Shown piece after piece: positions 32,101 through 45,543 of a stretch of 64,000 bases of DNA (position 1 is the stretch's first letter; each line of letters opens with the position of its first letter). The position numbers were made by a program, and so were the translations under genes. Origin of the DNA: Dipteris shenzhenensis (Eukaryota > Polypodiophyta > Polypodiopsida > Gleicheniales); assembly GCA_047967505.1 (NCBI GenBank), contig CM106540.1. One strand, written 5' to 3'. The notes beneath the pieces are model-generated. The model had not been told where the DNA came from, did not search any database, and was given only the letters and a program-made list of their open reading frames with translations.

Positions 32101-35100
32101 AAGGTATTTGGTAGATTTGCAGGACATTGCAGGTAGATTGTAGATTTGCAGACAATTTGGGGCTTTTCCTGAATTTGCCCTATTTTTGGCTCAGTTTTGC
32201 TATACAAATTGGGGCTTTTGGGTCTATTGCAGGCAGATTGCACGATACTTTCAGATTTGCAGTGAAATTGGCAAGAAATTGCAGGCCATTTGATCACATT
32301 TGCAAATTACAGCTTAATTTGGAGCTTTTCCAGATTTGGACAGCGAGTCCTATTTTTTTGCAGTTGCAAGCCTTGAGGCTATCTTTTGGGTCACTTTGTC
32401 AGTGCATTTTTGACTTGTCCTATTTGCAATGGCTGTCACCAATCATGATTTATTTAGCATTCTTAGTGAAGATGATAAGTTGGATGGCACCAACTATCCG
32501 ATGTGGTCTTATTCTTGTTGCAAGAAATTTTTGGAACATTGTTTTTGGGACTGATCTGAGGCCAGCCAATGCTGCAGTGGCTGCCCCTAATGCTGGTCCC
32601 TCTGCAGGGGGGACGACTCCTGATGCTTTATCCTCTAGCACCCTTGTTGTTGCTTCTCCAACTCGGGAACAAACAAGATGGGATGCAAGAGATGCAAATG
32701 CACAATCCTGTATTGCTTTATCATGCAAGAGAATCATTATTCCACACATTCGGTCATGCAATTGGCTTCTCTTTATCAAATTCGCAATGAGGCACGTGTT
32801 GCATATTTAAGAAGGCAATTGCAGGAAGTCAGCATGAATGAAGGTGACTCTATGGATGCATACTTGACAAAGGTCAAGGACCTCATGGAACAACTTGCCA
32901 ATATTGATGAGGTGGTGTCAAATTCTCAGCTTGTCAGTACCACATTGAATGGGCTGCCAGATACATATCAATGGTTTGCTACAACCCTTCGACTAGTGGC
33001 CATGGGTAATCCAGACCACTACTCCTTTGATTAGTTAGTCACTTTGCTTTTGCAGGAAGAGCAAAGTTGTGCTAATAGGCAAGCTACTATTCTTGATCAT
33101 GCATTTGCTTCACAGCAGAAAGGAAAAGGCAAGGCTTCCAACCTATGGGCAAGCCTAAATATGCGCCTAATAGTGGCGATTCCTCCAATGCATCTCAAAA
33201 TACAGCAGATAAGTCAAAGAAGAAAAGATGCAACTATTGTCGCAAGCCAGGGCATGAAATTTCAGAATGCAGGAGCGCATTGCTTCGGAGAAGAAGAAAG
33301 CAGGATTGACAGTAAATGCCTCACATGCAATTGAATCCCATGAGCCAGCAGATGCCTCACATGCACATGCTCTCCAGGATGATTGGGCATGGGCTGTCCA
33401 TTGCTCTTTTGATCCCTCGAAACTTGATGCATTCTTTTCTGCTAATGATGCTCAGTCTTGGTATTTTGATAGTGGTGCTTTCAAGAACGTAACCTCTTGC
33501 AGACAGCTATTTCATTCCTTGGCTAATGCTCCTCGAGGGGGGATTGTCACATGTGCTAATAATGCTTCCTATGCTGTAAAAGGAATTGGAGATGTGCAGC
33601 TCACATCCATTTCAAGCCATCCTATCACTTTGACAAATGTTCTTTTTGTGTCTGGAATTGAAGTCAACTTGATTTCAAGTTCAGCAATTGCCACTTCAGG
33701 TTTCAGAGTGATTTTTGATGGATAGAGATGCCTAGTATATGATCTTCGTGATGATGATGCCATAGTTCTCACTGGCACTTTGCAAAAGGGGCTTTATCAC
33801 CTTGATTATCACTTAGTTGCATTTTCTATTGAAGCATTTGCTATTTCAAATTCACAGCTTGCTGAAACTCATCTTTGGCATGAGAGAATGGGTCATCTAA
33901 ATTATAGAGCTCTTGCCAAGTTACATTCACAGGGCATGGCAAATGATGTACCTCAAACTCACACAGTTTCCAAACATGTGTGTGAGGGTTGTCTTTTGAG
34001 TAAGATGCATCGGTTTCCTTAACAAAAAGATTGTCCAAAATTCTCACAAAGGAAATTGCAGCTAGTGCACAGTGATGTCTGTCGCCCAATGAGGACAAAT
34101 GCCATTGGAGGGTACAAATATTTCATGACTCTAATTGATGACTTCACAAGATATTGCTGGGTATATGCTTTAAAAGCCAAATCTAAAGTGTTCTCATGCT
34201 TTCAGAGGTGGCTGAGTATGGTTGAGAATGAATCAGGATGCAAGCTTGTCACCCTCAACACAGATAGGGGGGGATAGTATATGTCAAAGGAGTTTGATGC
34301 ATTTTTGGCTTCATGGGGCATTGTTCACTCATGCACTACTCCTTACACTCCTCAGTATAATCTTGTTCCTGAAAGAAAGAACAGGTCCATGGTCAGATGC
34401 ATGCTTAAGGCCAAGTCCTTGACCAATAAATTTTGGCTTGATGCAGTGATGTGTGCCAACTATGTGCTGAATAGATCACCTACAATGGCATTGAGGACTG
34501 CTACAAGGGCATTGAGGACTGTTACACCTTATGAAGCATGGAAAGGCAAGAAGCCTTCACTTTCACACATGATAGTTTTGGGTCTCTTGCGTATGTCCAT
34601 GTACCATCTCAGCTGAGACATAAGCTTGATGATAAGGCAATCAAATGCATATTTATTGGTTACAGCCAGGAGAGCAGAGAGTATCGGTTGTACCAACCAA
34701 ATACTGGGAAGTTGTCAGGAGAGATGTCATCTTTGTTGAACATGCAGCTTCTTTTCTTGTGGATTGCAAGGCAAAGCCAGAGATTGATGTGTTTGATGCT
34801 TTTGACAGCTTGGTACCTCTTTTCCCATCAGGGGGGGATTTTGACCAGCAACCTGAGCCACTTTCAGGCCCTTCCACAAGCAATGATCAGCCCCCTTTAC
34901 ATGCCGATTTGTAACCTCCTCTTGATCCTATTATTCATGATGCAGCAATGGATGGATGCTATGCGAGCTGAGCTCAAGTCTATTGAGAAAAATGACACAT
35001 GGGAATTGGTAGATCTTCCTCTTGGCAAGAATGCCATTGGTACACGGTGGGTCTACAAATTGAAAAGGAAATCTGATGGTAGCATAGATCGGTTCAAAGC

Positions 35101-38100
35101 TCGCCTTGTTGCAAAAGGATATGCTAAAAAACAAGGCATTGATTTTGAGGAGACCTTTGCTCCCACTTCCAGGATTATCACCATCGGATGTGTCATTGCC
35201 ATCGCAGCCCACAGGCATTGGCAGGTGCATCAACTTGAAATCAAAACTATATCTACCTTTGTAAGACTAGAATAAGTCCAATCATACAAATTTAGCTTTT
35301 TTGTTGTTCTAAAGATAAAAAATCAACTGCCTTTCTTCATGGGGATTTGCAGGAAGAGGTATATGTGTCACAACCTTCTGGCTTTGAGGTTGTTGGATCT
35401 GAAAACAAGCTATGCCGGCTGCGTAAAGCCCTTTATGGATTGAAGCAGGCACCCAGGGCATGGTATGCCAAAATTCATGCACACTTACTGTCCCTTGGTT
35501 TTTAGAACAGTTCTACAGAGCCCCTCTTTATGCCTGTGGAGTGGTTCTGATTTTTTGGTGCTGATTTTATACGTGGATGACATGCTGATTACTGGCCCCG
35601 ATACTCAGCATATTTCAGATTTTAAGGCTGATTTGCAGCAGCAGTCATTTGAAATGTCAGATTTGGGACAGCTGCACTATTACTTGGGCATTCAATTTGC
35701 TCATGTTGAGGGGGGTATTATGATGACTCAGTCCAAGTACATTGGATAGCTCCTTGAACGTTTCCTGTTTGAGGATTGCAAGCCAATCTCTACTCTAGTG
35801 GAACCTGGCTTCAAATTCTCTGCTTCTGATGGGAGTCCACCATGTGATGTCACCCGCTACTAGCAGGGTGTTGGATGTCTCATTTATAGTATGTTGTATC
35901 CCAGCTCAGCCGGTTCATGCACATGCCTAGTTCACAGCATTGGCAGGCAGTGAAGAGAGTCTTCAGATATCTCAGAGGTACTCAAGATTTAGCTATCTTC
36001 TATGGTGATTAGGGTTCACTTATCATGCATGCTTACACGGACAGTGACTAGGCAGGTTGTTCTTACACCCACACTGGTAACTGTTTTTTGCTTGGTAACT
36101 CATGCATCTCTTGGCTCAGCAAAAAGCAACCTACAGTTGTCACTTCCAACTGTGAGGTTGAGTACAAGGCAGCCTTCACTGCTACAGTTGAGTGTGTTTG
36201 GCTTCGACAGTTACTCGCAGATCTTGATATATGTTAGCCATCCTTCACTACTCTCTCCACTGACAACCAGAGTGCTCCAGTCTTTCATGCGCATACCAAG
36301 CACATTGAGGTTCACTATCATTATGTTCGCATTATGTTCGAGAGCGCTTGTCAGCGGGAGACATAGAGTTGTCCTACATTCCGACTGAGGACAACTTAGC
36401 AAATGTGTTTACAAAGGCACTTCCTCGTCCCAAGTTTGAAGCTTTTCGTCAGGCTTTACACTTGGTTCCCTTTGTTACATGATCTGCCCTGCCTTGTACA
36501 TTCATAGGTGGCTATATCCCTTGGGATGAACATGTGCCACTATGACTAGAAAATACCAGGTATTCTGCGACGTTTCCAGGATACTTCAGCTCATACCATG
36601 GAGGGGGGTTTGTAGGCCATCTTCTCCCGGTCGTATTGATGCCCTATGGGCCTTGGTATGTGCCTTGTAGGCATAGTTATAGGCACTTCAGTGTTCTAGT
36701 GCCTTTTATGCCACCTAGGACACTTAGTCCTATGTGACACCTAGGACACTTAGTTCTAGGGTCTTTTTCATGTACTTTGTACTTGCTTTCTTTTCATTAT
36801 TCTAGTGAGACAGCTTTGCTTGCAGTGTCCTTGTACTTTGCTTCTCTTCGCACTTTGATCTTGCATGATCAGCTGTCAAAGCCTCATGCTGACTGTCTTA
36901 AGTACGATTGACGAAGTGCTCCTCCTGGTCAAGCACCATGGGGACCAATTCCTCCCAGGTTAACTCATTCACCCTACCATTGGTGATCAGGGATTAATTT
37001 TTAAAAGGCCCCGTATTGAGAGGATAACTGGGACAGGAGAGTTATGGCCATGCCCTTTGATGAAATCTGCTTCCCTGCCTGGAGGATCTCCTGCTGATGT
37101 TCCTGTAACTTGTTGATGTGTTCCCACATCGATGAAGACTTCTTGGGATTCACCAACCTCATCTGGACCTCCAGTGAAACCCTCTTCATGAGAGAGGTTT
37201 GGTTATACATGTATGCCAAATGGTCCCATGTACTTTTGGCCACTGTCCTCTATGAGGGGATCTGGTTCGGCAACACCTATCAAGACGAAATCTGCCATGT
37301 CGTATGACTGTAACACAGATTCCATCAACATTTGCCAAACGCTGTAATCCAGCCCATCCAACTGCCAATCAACCGGAAATGTGGGCAACACTGGAATTCT
37401 AGTCTTGTTCTCTGCCATCTCGGACAAAGTCACCATGTCGGAGTGAAGAGGACGATGAAGTGAAAGAGAAGGTGGATGAGATGGAAGTAACTAAGGGTTG
37501 AAGAAAGGAGAAGGTTGACGACGAGGATGAAGGGTCTGACAGCCCAATGTACCTTCACACGCTTTCTGTCCCTTGGAAACACCTTTGAAAACACCCTTCA
37601 AAGTCACCCTTCGCTGGTCAGCCGAACAGTCCACTCCTCGCACACACTCCTCCTCAAAGACACCTCCGAACATCACCCTAATCCTCCTCTATGTGTGTTG
37701 GCTCAAGACTTCCTCCACTCCTTGGGTCTCAAGCCAACCGTGGCTCTGATACCATGTGAGAAGTGCAGTGGAAATGAACAGAACAGAGAGAGATATCACG
37801 CCTGACACACACACACACACATAGAGGAGAGAAAGGCACATGAGAACGCAAGTGATCTCTGGAGAAAACCCCGCTACAACTAGGGGAAAACCTCGGAACC
37901 AACAGGCTGCTCGAGAGCTCAGACAAACAGCTCAACAGCCACAAACACAGGAGGCAGAGAGAGGAGTGGATGAACTGCTCCACAACTCTCCCCTAGCACT
38001 CCTCTACAAGGCACGCAAATCTGCTCAACTGAGCTGGCAATGTTGCTGCACAAGATGCTCCAAAGAGGGCTGAGGGGGGGCCTATATATAGCCCCCGCCC

Positions 38101-41100
38101 CTCCCTAGGCGGGTAGGGCAGACTGGCCGACCAGCCTGCAAGGTGGCTAACCCCACAGACCAGCATGCCGACTCAAAGGGGGGTGGGACGACCCACCTCT
38201 GCCCTATAAAAGGGCCTGGTAGCAGCCCTGCAGGGGGCTGCTCAGGGCCAACCCCCTAGGTGCCTCCCTAGCCGACAGCCTTGCCTCCTAGGCGCCTCCA
38301 TAGCCAACAGCCCTAAGGGAGAGCCTCGCCTCCTGCCCCTCAACACTGATCAGGCTGCGGCCCTAGAGCACACACGTAGGGACCAGCATACCCTAGTCTA
38401 TCCTCACGGGTGGGGCGGGCACACCCACAAACACTGGCCCTCTCTCATCAGGAGATGTTGAGCTCTAACTCCTTCATCCCTGCAGTTTTTGAGAGGGCAG
38501 CAATGTGGCAATACAGGAGAAGGAACTGAAGGGGGAATGGCAGGGGGGTGAAGGGGAGGCTGGGCTGGAAATGTAGAGGAGAGGCTGGGATGGAGGGGAG
38601 AGGGGCTGGAAGAGGGTTGCGATCATAGTTACCAGGGAATGGTGTTCCGTCTTCCTAGAACGTGGGAATGCCATTCCCAGGTGTAGCGCCTACCGGGAAC
38701 GCCCGGGAACGTTCCCAGTTTTGGGAATGCGGTCGGAAAGGCTAGGGAACGGTGTTCCTGGTTTAGGGTTGCGCGGGGAACATCTTTAGCTGCCGATAGG
38801 GGGTATTCCCACTCTCCATCCTCCCTCCCACTCCCTGCTACTCCCTCTCCTTCCACTCAGCCCCCTCCCCTCCCACTCCCTTCTCCTCCCTCTCCTTCCA
38901 CTCCTTCCACTCAGCCCCCTCTCCTTCCACTCCCTTCTACTCAGCCCCTCTCCTCACTACTCCCTTGAACCCTCTCCACTCAGCCCCCTCTCCTTCCACT
39001 CCCTTCTCCACCCCCTTCCACTCAGCCACTCAGCCCTATCCTTCCACTCAGCCCCCTCTCCTTCCACTCAGCCTCCTCTCCTTCTACTCCCTTCTCCACT
39101 CATCCCCCTCCCCTTCCACTCCCTTCTCCACCCCCTTCCACTCCCTTCTCCACCCCCTTCCACTCAGCCACTCAGCCCCCTCTCCTTCCACTCCCTTCTA
39201 CTCCTTCAACTCCCTTCAGTCCCCTTCTCTCATTGCTCACTACTCGGTGCTCAGCCCTCTCTAAGTCTCCACCAACAGCACCCCCCCCGCCCCCCCTCTC
39301 CCCAAACTCCCTCCCTCTTCTCTCAGCCCACTCAATGGCTCCTCCAAGAGGCATTGACACGGACCAGAAATCCGAGTGGTGGAAGGAGGTGGATCCCGTA
39401 TCCAAGTACGCCAATTCGAAAGGAGGAGGAGCATGCAAGTGGCTTTGCCGCTTTTGTAACAAAGGAAAAAGTGGAGGGGCAGACCGAGTTCGAGCTCATC
39501 TATGCAAAGCTCCAAATCATGGCATTAATTGTTGCCCCGCTGTTCCCAATCATGAGCATACACGTTTTGTGGCACTTGCAGAGAAATTGGACATGGAGGC
39601 AAACAAGCAACCTGCCATTCTTGATCCTCAAGGTCGACTACCAGTGCCACCACCAGCCCCAGGTGCAGCAACGCCTGCTTCTTCCAATTCTGCCTCCCTT
39701 CTTCGGGAGTAGAGCTTCATCCACACCTTTAGGGGTTGCCAATCCAGGGGCTTCGAGAGTCGTGCAGGCTAGCCTTGTGGCCTCATGGCATCTTGGGAGG
39801 AGGGCACAGGTAGATGTAGCAGTGGGCCGATTCTTTTATGGAGCAGATTTGCCCACAGTGAAGGCGTGCAATCCTTACTTCATTGATATAGTGAAGGAGA
39901 TTGCAGCATTTGGTCCATCTTACACTACCCCCTCATGTGAGGCGCTGCGCACCACGATCTTGGCGACAGAAAAGACGGCCATAGAGCATGCTTTGGCTCC
40001 CATCAAAGACATATGGTTGAGATGCAATGTCACATTGATGGGAAATGGATGGAGTGACACTAGGAGCCGCTCTATTCAGGGCATCATTGCATACTCTAGA
40101 GGGGCTAGCTTTTTCATTAAAGCTATTGATAATTCAGAGGCGGGAAAGTCAGCCAAGAGGTTGGCTAGCATTTGGATGGAGGCCATTGAGTATGTGGGGG
40201 CACAACATGTCATCCAGTTTGTTTCAGATGGTGAGAACGCCAACAGGGCAGCGGGGAGGATTCTTGAAGTGAAGTACCCTCATCTTACCTTCACTCCTTG
40301 CATGGCACATGGGCTGAATAATCTCCTGAAGGATATTGGTAAGTTGGATTGGGTGGATCCTGTCTTTGATATGGGTAATCATGTTGTCTCTTTCATCACT
40401 CGCCACTGCTACATCTTGGCTGTTTTTCGCAAGATATCCCCAAACAAGAATCTCTTGAAGTATTCTGAGACGTGCTTTGCATATAATTTTATCATGTTGA
40501 GGCGTCCTTTTAAGCTGAAAACTCAATTGAGATAGCTTGGAAGACCATTGTCTTGGATGACATATTTTGGGATGACGTTTGCCTCTTGCTTCGGGTTTCA
40601 AAGGCTATTATTTTGATGTTGAGGCTTATTGATGGGGATAGTCCTTGCATTGGGAAGGTGTATGAAGGGCTGGATAGGATGATTGAGACTATTTAGGGCA
40701 TTGATGACGTATATGCTTGGAGGAAGGAGGAGATTAAGGCACTTGCAACCTCTCGGCGGATGGAATATTATTCACCTTTAGAGGCTGCAACCTTTGTTTT
40801 GGATCCATAATTTCAAGGGAAGGGGCAAGAAACAGATACGGAGGTGGTGCAAGGATGGGAGCAGATATTGAGACGACTTGTCCCAAGTGCAGATGATAGG
40901 AGGAAGGTTCGGGAGGAACTGTCATTTTATAGGCAAGGAAAAGGGTTATTTGGATTGGAGGATGCACAGGCAGGTAGGTTCAAGATTTCCTCCGTTTGTT
41001 GGTGGGAGGACTATGGGGTAGATACTCCATTGTTGCAGGGTATGGCCATTAGTATACTCCGTCGGGGGGCTAGCTCTTTGCTCGTTGAGCGGTTGTGGAG

Positions 41101-44100
41101 TAATTTTGGGAACATTGCAATAAAAAAGAGGAACATGCTTGGGGTGAAGGCAAATGATCTTGTATTTGTTAATGCAAACTTGCGTTTGCTTAACAAGTTC
41201 AGGGTAGATTGCACTCCTGAACCGTATCTTGGATTTTGACCACATTTTGACCACATGAGGACTCCGACAGTGATGCAGAGGGTGCTCTTGAGGCTGAGCC
41301 TGAGGATGATGACCCCTAGGTCGAGGATGATGATGAGGCTCAGTAGGATGAGGGAGAGTCCTCTGTTCCTATAGACCATTAGGCGGCAAGCCTTACTCTC
41401 TATTTTCCTATATACCATGTACTTGACTTGAGAGTCTTGTTTACTATTTGGTACTGAGGCCTTCTGTTCAGGCTTGAGGCATGGCCTCCTTTTCTTGTAT
41501 TTTGCATATTATATGCTTGAGCTTCTATGATCTGCAATTCTATGACTTAAAGCTTTTAACTTTAAAGTTTATGAACATTGCAATTTGCATTGGTGTATCC
41601 GGTTCCTCTCGAGAACCGGCTCCTGACGGGGATTCCCTCTCTTCAGACGATCTTCTATCTTGTTTTCCCATGCATCCCCTTTGTCACATCGATCCGCTTT
41701 TTTTGGAGCCTAAAAATCTGCCGTTATGGTGTTGTAAACGCTTGTCCTCTTATATTTTGTGCAGCAATCTATGTTTTAAACTCTCATCCTCGCTCTTTTT
41801 GCGAAGAAACCAATCGTTCTGCTGTTGCAAAGCTTGTCCTCTCAGATTTTTGTTCAGATTCTGTCAAGGAATCGGTTGTCTACGCTTGTTCTCGCGGATT
41901 TTGTATAGAAATTGGCCGCAGTTTCACTTACCCAAAGCATTTCTCTTGTAGGATGCCTTGAATAGCAACTGTCCATGTGCATGCCCCTTCGTATAAAGGA
42001 GCAGGCAATCTCCAAGGTTTCGGATCTCCTTTCGCAGGAGAGAAAGGGAAAGAACTTCATAACCTTCTCACAGATGTGCGACCTTTCTTTTCTGTTATTC
42101 CGAAGGCCAAGACTGCTAAGGTTGTCCGAGGTATCTTCGCAACTGTTGCCAAGATTCTTGGCACTTCCGAACTGCAGATATTATTCTGTTGAGAGATGTT
42201 TGAATGGGACTCGTGCAGAGGAGAACTTTCTAAAGGTAGCGAGTGGAGGCCTGGGTTGCAGCTCTACTGATGGAAAGTAAAGAGTATTAGGAAGCACTTG
42301 CCCTGTTGACCAATTTGGTGCGGGAGTCCATAGGCTAGATGATATGTTGCTTCTTGTGGGCATCGACCTCTGTGTGGTAGTTGAGGAATCAAGTCCACTG
42401 GGTTTTTGAGAATGGATAGTAGGGTCTCAGCAGACATAGGCTCTGTCCTTGGCCAATGCTGCAAGGGAATGGAACCCGTGATAAAGCACTGACGTCGATC
42501 AACCTGTGTGGTCTGCTACGGTCTCCTTGCAGTAGCTCTCCCTCGGACAAGTGCCACTCTGTCACCCCCATTGGCTGTGTCCTTAGTCCGACGAACATGG
42601 AGTAAGATCCCAAGCCTCATTTGAGCATTAACACGCAGGAGGTCATGTCACGACTCACATGTGAGCAAAGACATGAATAAGTAAATATAGAGTAACGATG
42701 CATAAATCTCTCCCAAGTGTTAAGAATTTGGAGCTTTAAAACTGCTGCTCGGACACGACCAACACCTGTTGGGGTAAGTATGATCAAGGGCTTGCTCTAT
42801 GGTGCATGTGTGCATCTAGGGGAGTCACGTGTGTGTTTGTGTGTGTTGTAAAGGCACATCAAGTGCTATGATGTGTCTAGTGTGTGACCTAAGTGATGAT
42901 GTAAGACAAAGGCAATCCCACTGATGTAGGGATTGATTCCCACTGATGTAGGGGCTGATTGCCACTTATGTAGGGAAGGTATTACCTTCTCCCCCTTTCT
43001 ATAAGAGAGAGTCCTCTCTCTCACAATCATAATAGAGAACTATCATCTTTCTTTCATTGTGCTCTCACACCTCTTGCAAGATGCATCTATTCTATCCTAT
43101 GGGATTCTACAATTGGTATCAGAGCTTTAGGTTCTAGATCTAGCCTAGCCTAGCATTAGATGCTATCTCTAGCATAAACTACTAGTTTCTCATCTTCTCC
43201 ATTTTCCTTCTTCTTCCCCAAATCTTTGAGAGCTCTGTTCTCTGCCTACAAACGACCATTGCCCAAACCCTTTGAGCTGCAAACTCCTCATGTATGGGCG
43301 AACTTCCAGCTGCAAGCAATCAGAGAAATTTCGATTGTACGCACAATGCCAACACTCACACTCTCTGACGAAATTTTGCGCAATGCTGCCTCTGTACTTA
43401 CCTATTTGCAAATTTCTCTGAGCTCGTGCTGGACGACACTGAGGGCAAGCTGCTGCTGAAATATGAGCTCATTTGGACAAGAGATGGAGGAGAAAACGAC
43501 GAAAAACCAGTCTGTCTTCTCAAGCCTGGCTATGGTGACCTGGCGCAACATTGCGCCCCTCCTTGTTGGTAGCTCTTCTCTGGTATAAGGCCCTTGTTCC
43601 TGCATAAAAATCCCCTTGAATAGAGCTATGAGCTGTGAGAATTGCATCCTCCAAGTTCTGGTCTCTGTTTTGGACAGTTTTGACAATGTTGTGAGTTTGA
43701 TGCTACATTAGCATTTCTAATGTTTTAAAGTGTTGAATAGCATCAGTACAACTGTGGCTACAGCTTTCCTTTAAGTTGCTATACCTGGATTTGCTTGGAA
43801 TACTTTCATTTAGCCACCTCTATGAAGCATGCAAGTGAAAGCATCATTGATTTGTAGTATGGAATTTGGTTACAAGTCTTTGCTACACTAAATGCTTGTA
43901 CTTTGAAGGATTATTTTTGCTCATATTTTCACTTGTAAGGCACTAGACACTGCCCTCAGGTAAGACCTTGCCATGGAAGCTAAGACCTTTTTTGAGAAGT
44001 TGGATGGAACTAGTTTCCATACTTGGCAAACAAAAGCCAAGTTTATGCTTATGAAAAAGAAGATATGGAATGTTGTGAATGGAAAGAAGTCTACAAAAGA

Positions 44101-45512
44101 AAAAGCTAAAGACAAGAAGGACTACTTCAACAACAAACCAATTATGCCTGAAGGAAGAACTCCATCAACAAATGAAGAAAATGAAGACTATGCTTTTTAG
44201 GCACTTTGTCTTTTTTGTTTATCATCACTTGGTCAAATTTTGAGGTTCTCTGCCTGGAGTAGTACTCCAAAAAGAATATGTTATGTAAATCACCTCTGGT
44301 CACCATATGATGTAGGCCATGTGATATGTGTTTTGACTATCCCATTTCTGTGAACCTCACACCCTTGGGAACCCTTGCTAGCATGAGATCCTAGCCATAG
44401 ATTAATCCTTGACCACCATGAGATGGCTTGAGAAACTATGAGACTAGATGTATCCTTGACACTGCAAGAGGCAACCCCTTGAGGGGGAGTTTGTTGGGGT
44501 AAGTATGATCAAGGGCTTGCTCTATGGTGCATGTGTGCATCTAGGGGAGTCACATGTGTGTTTGTGTGTGTTGTAAAGGCACATCAAGTGCTATGATGTG
44601 TCTAGTGTGTGACCTAAGTGATGATGTAAGACAGGCAATCCCACTGATGTAGGGATTGATTCCCACTGATGTAGGGGCTGATTGCCGCTTATGTAGGGAA
44701 GGTATTACCTTCTCCCCCTTTCTATAAGAGAGAGTCCTCTCTCTCACAATCATAATAGAGAACTATCATCTTTCTTTCATTGTGCTCTCACACCTCTTGC
44801 AAGATGCATCTATTCTATCCTACGGGATTCTACAACACCCACTTTGGTTGAAGCGTTGAGAGAGGGAAAGAATGCCGTGCTCGAGGCCAGTCCTATTGGC
44901 TGCACATAAATATGGGTATTTGTTATAAAAGCAATAAATGCTGGAACTTTTATCTTCTCAAGGAAATTATGAGCTTTTTCAAAGCCTTTTTGTTTGCTTG
45001 ATTCAAAGAAAAGATTGTTGCGTGAAGAAGTTTTGTCCGTTGCTGCCATATATATGTCAACCTTTGTCAAATCAATGAAAGACACGTCTCTACTTTTGTA
45101 TCCATAGCTCTTGTATAGACCTTTACTTTTGATCCTTTTATTTGTTTTAATAATGCCAAAGATTTTGCACTAAGTGGATTGTATTGCCATGAAAAGGTAA
45201 ATGCTGAAGCAAGGGACTATGTTTTGGAACTAAGACCTTTGTGTTGTCTGCTTAATATTAAATGATAAATTAGGAGGTCATACTGCTGAAATGCTCAATC
45301 TTGTTGCTGTCCTTGACAAGCTGAGGTTTTATCCTCGATTTTATGTTGCTGCTCTAACTGATAATATGAGCCTTTCTAGAGCTGAATTGATGGAAGGGAC
45401 TCTCAGAGAAGAATCCAATTCAGCTTATAAGGTAACTTTTATTTTCACATTCATACTCTTTTTTGGTAATACTTAATATTACTGCGTTTCACATTTACAC
45501 ACACACCCCCCC

Positions 45513-45543
<31 letters not shown>

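Larger units (their letters stand above)
31260..36865 (+). mobile_element. Nested Ty1/Copia element, complete but inactivated (5.6 kb)
   Basis: Identical-length 255-bp LTRs (31260-31514 and 36611-36865, TGTAGG..CA) are flanked by the target-site duplication TGATC (31255-31259 and 36866-36870). A primer-binding site TGGTATCAGAGC follows at 31517, and a polypurine tract GGAGGGGGGTT precedes 36611. Coding order is gag, protease, integrase, RT, RNase H, the Copia order. It inserted into the minus-strand gag-only element. Confidence 0.92.
29646..38470 (-). mobile_element. Gag-only LTR retrotransposon (minus), interrupted by a nested Copia
   Basis: LTRs at 29646-30418 and 37755-38470 are direct copies, flanked by the target-site duplication CCTTC (29641-29645 and 38471-38475). 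On the minus strand the base after the right (5') LTR begins TGGTATCAGAGCCA (37754 downward), a Met-tRNA primer-binding site; a purine-rich stretch precedes the 3' LTR. After removing the nested element (31260-36865 plus one TGATC) the host is about 3.2 kb. Its internal part has gag and a zinc knuckle but no protease, integrase or polymerase. It is therefore non-autonomous, similar in layout to TR-GAG elements. Confidence 0.85.

Noticed and set aside
38965-39264. 99-codon Ser/Pro frame
   Set aside because: Translation of the pyrimidine minisatellite upstream of the hAT gene.
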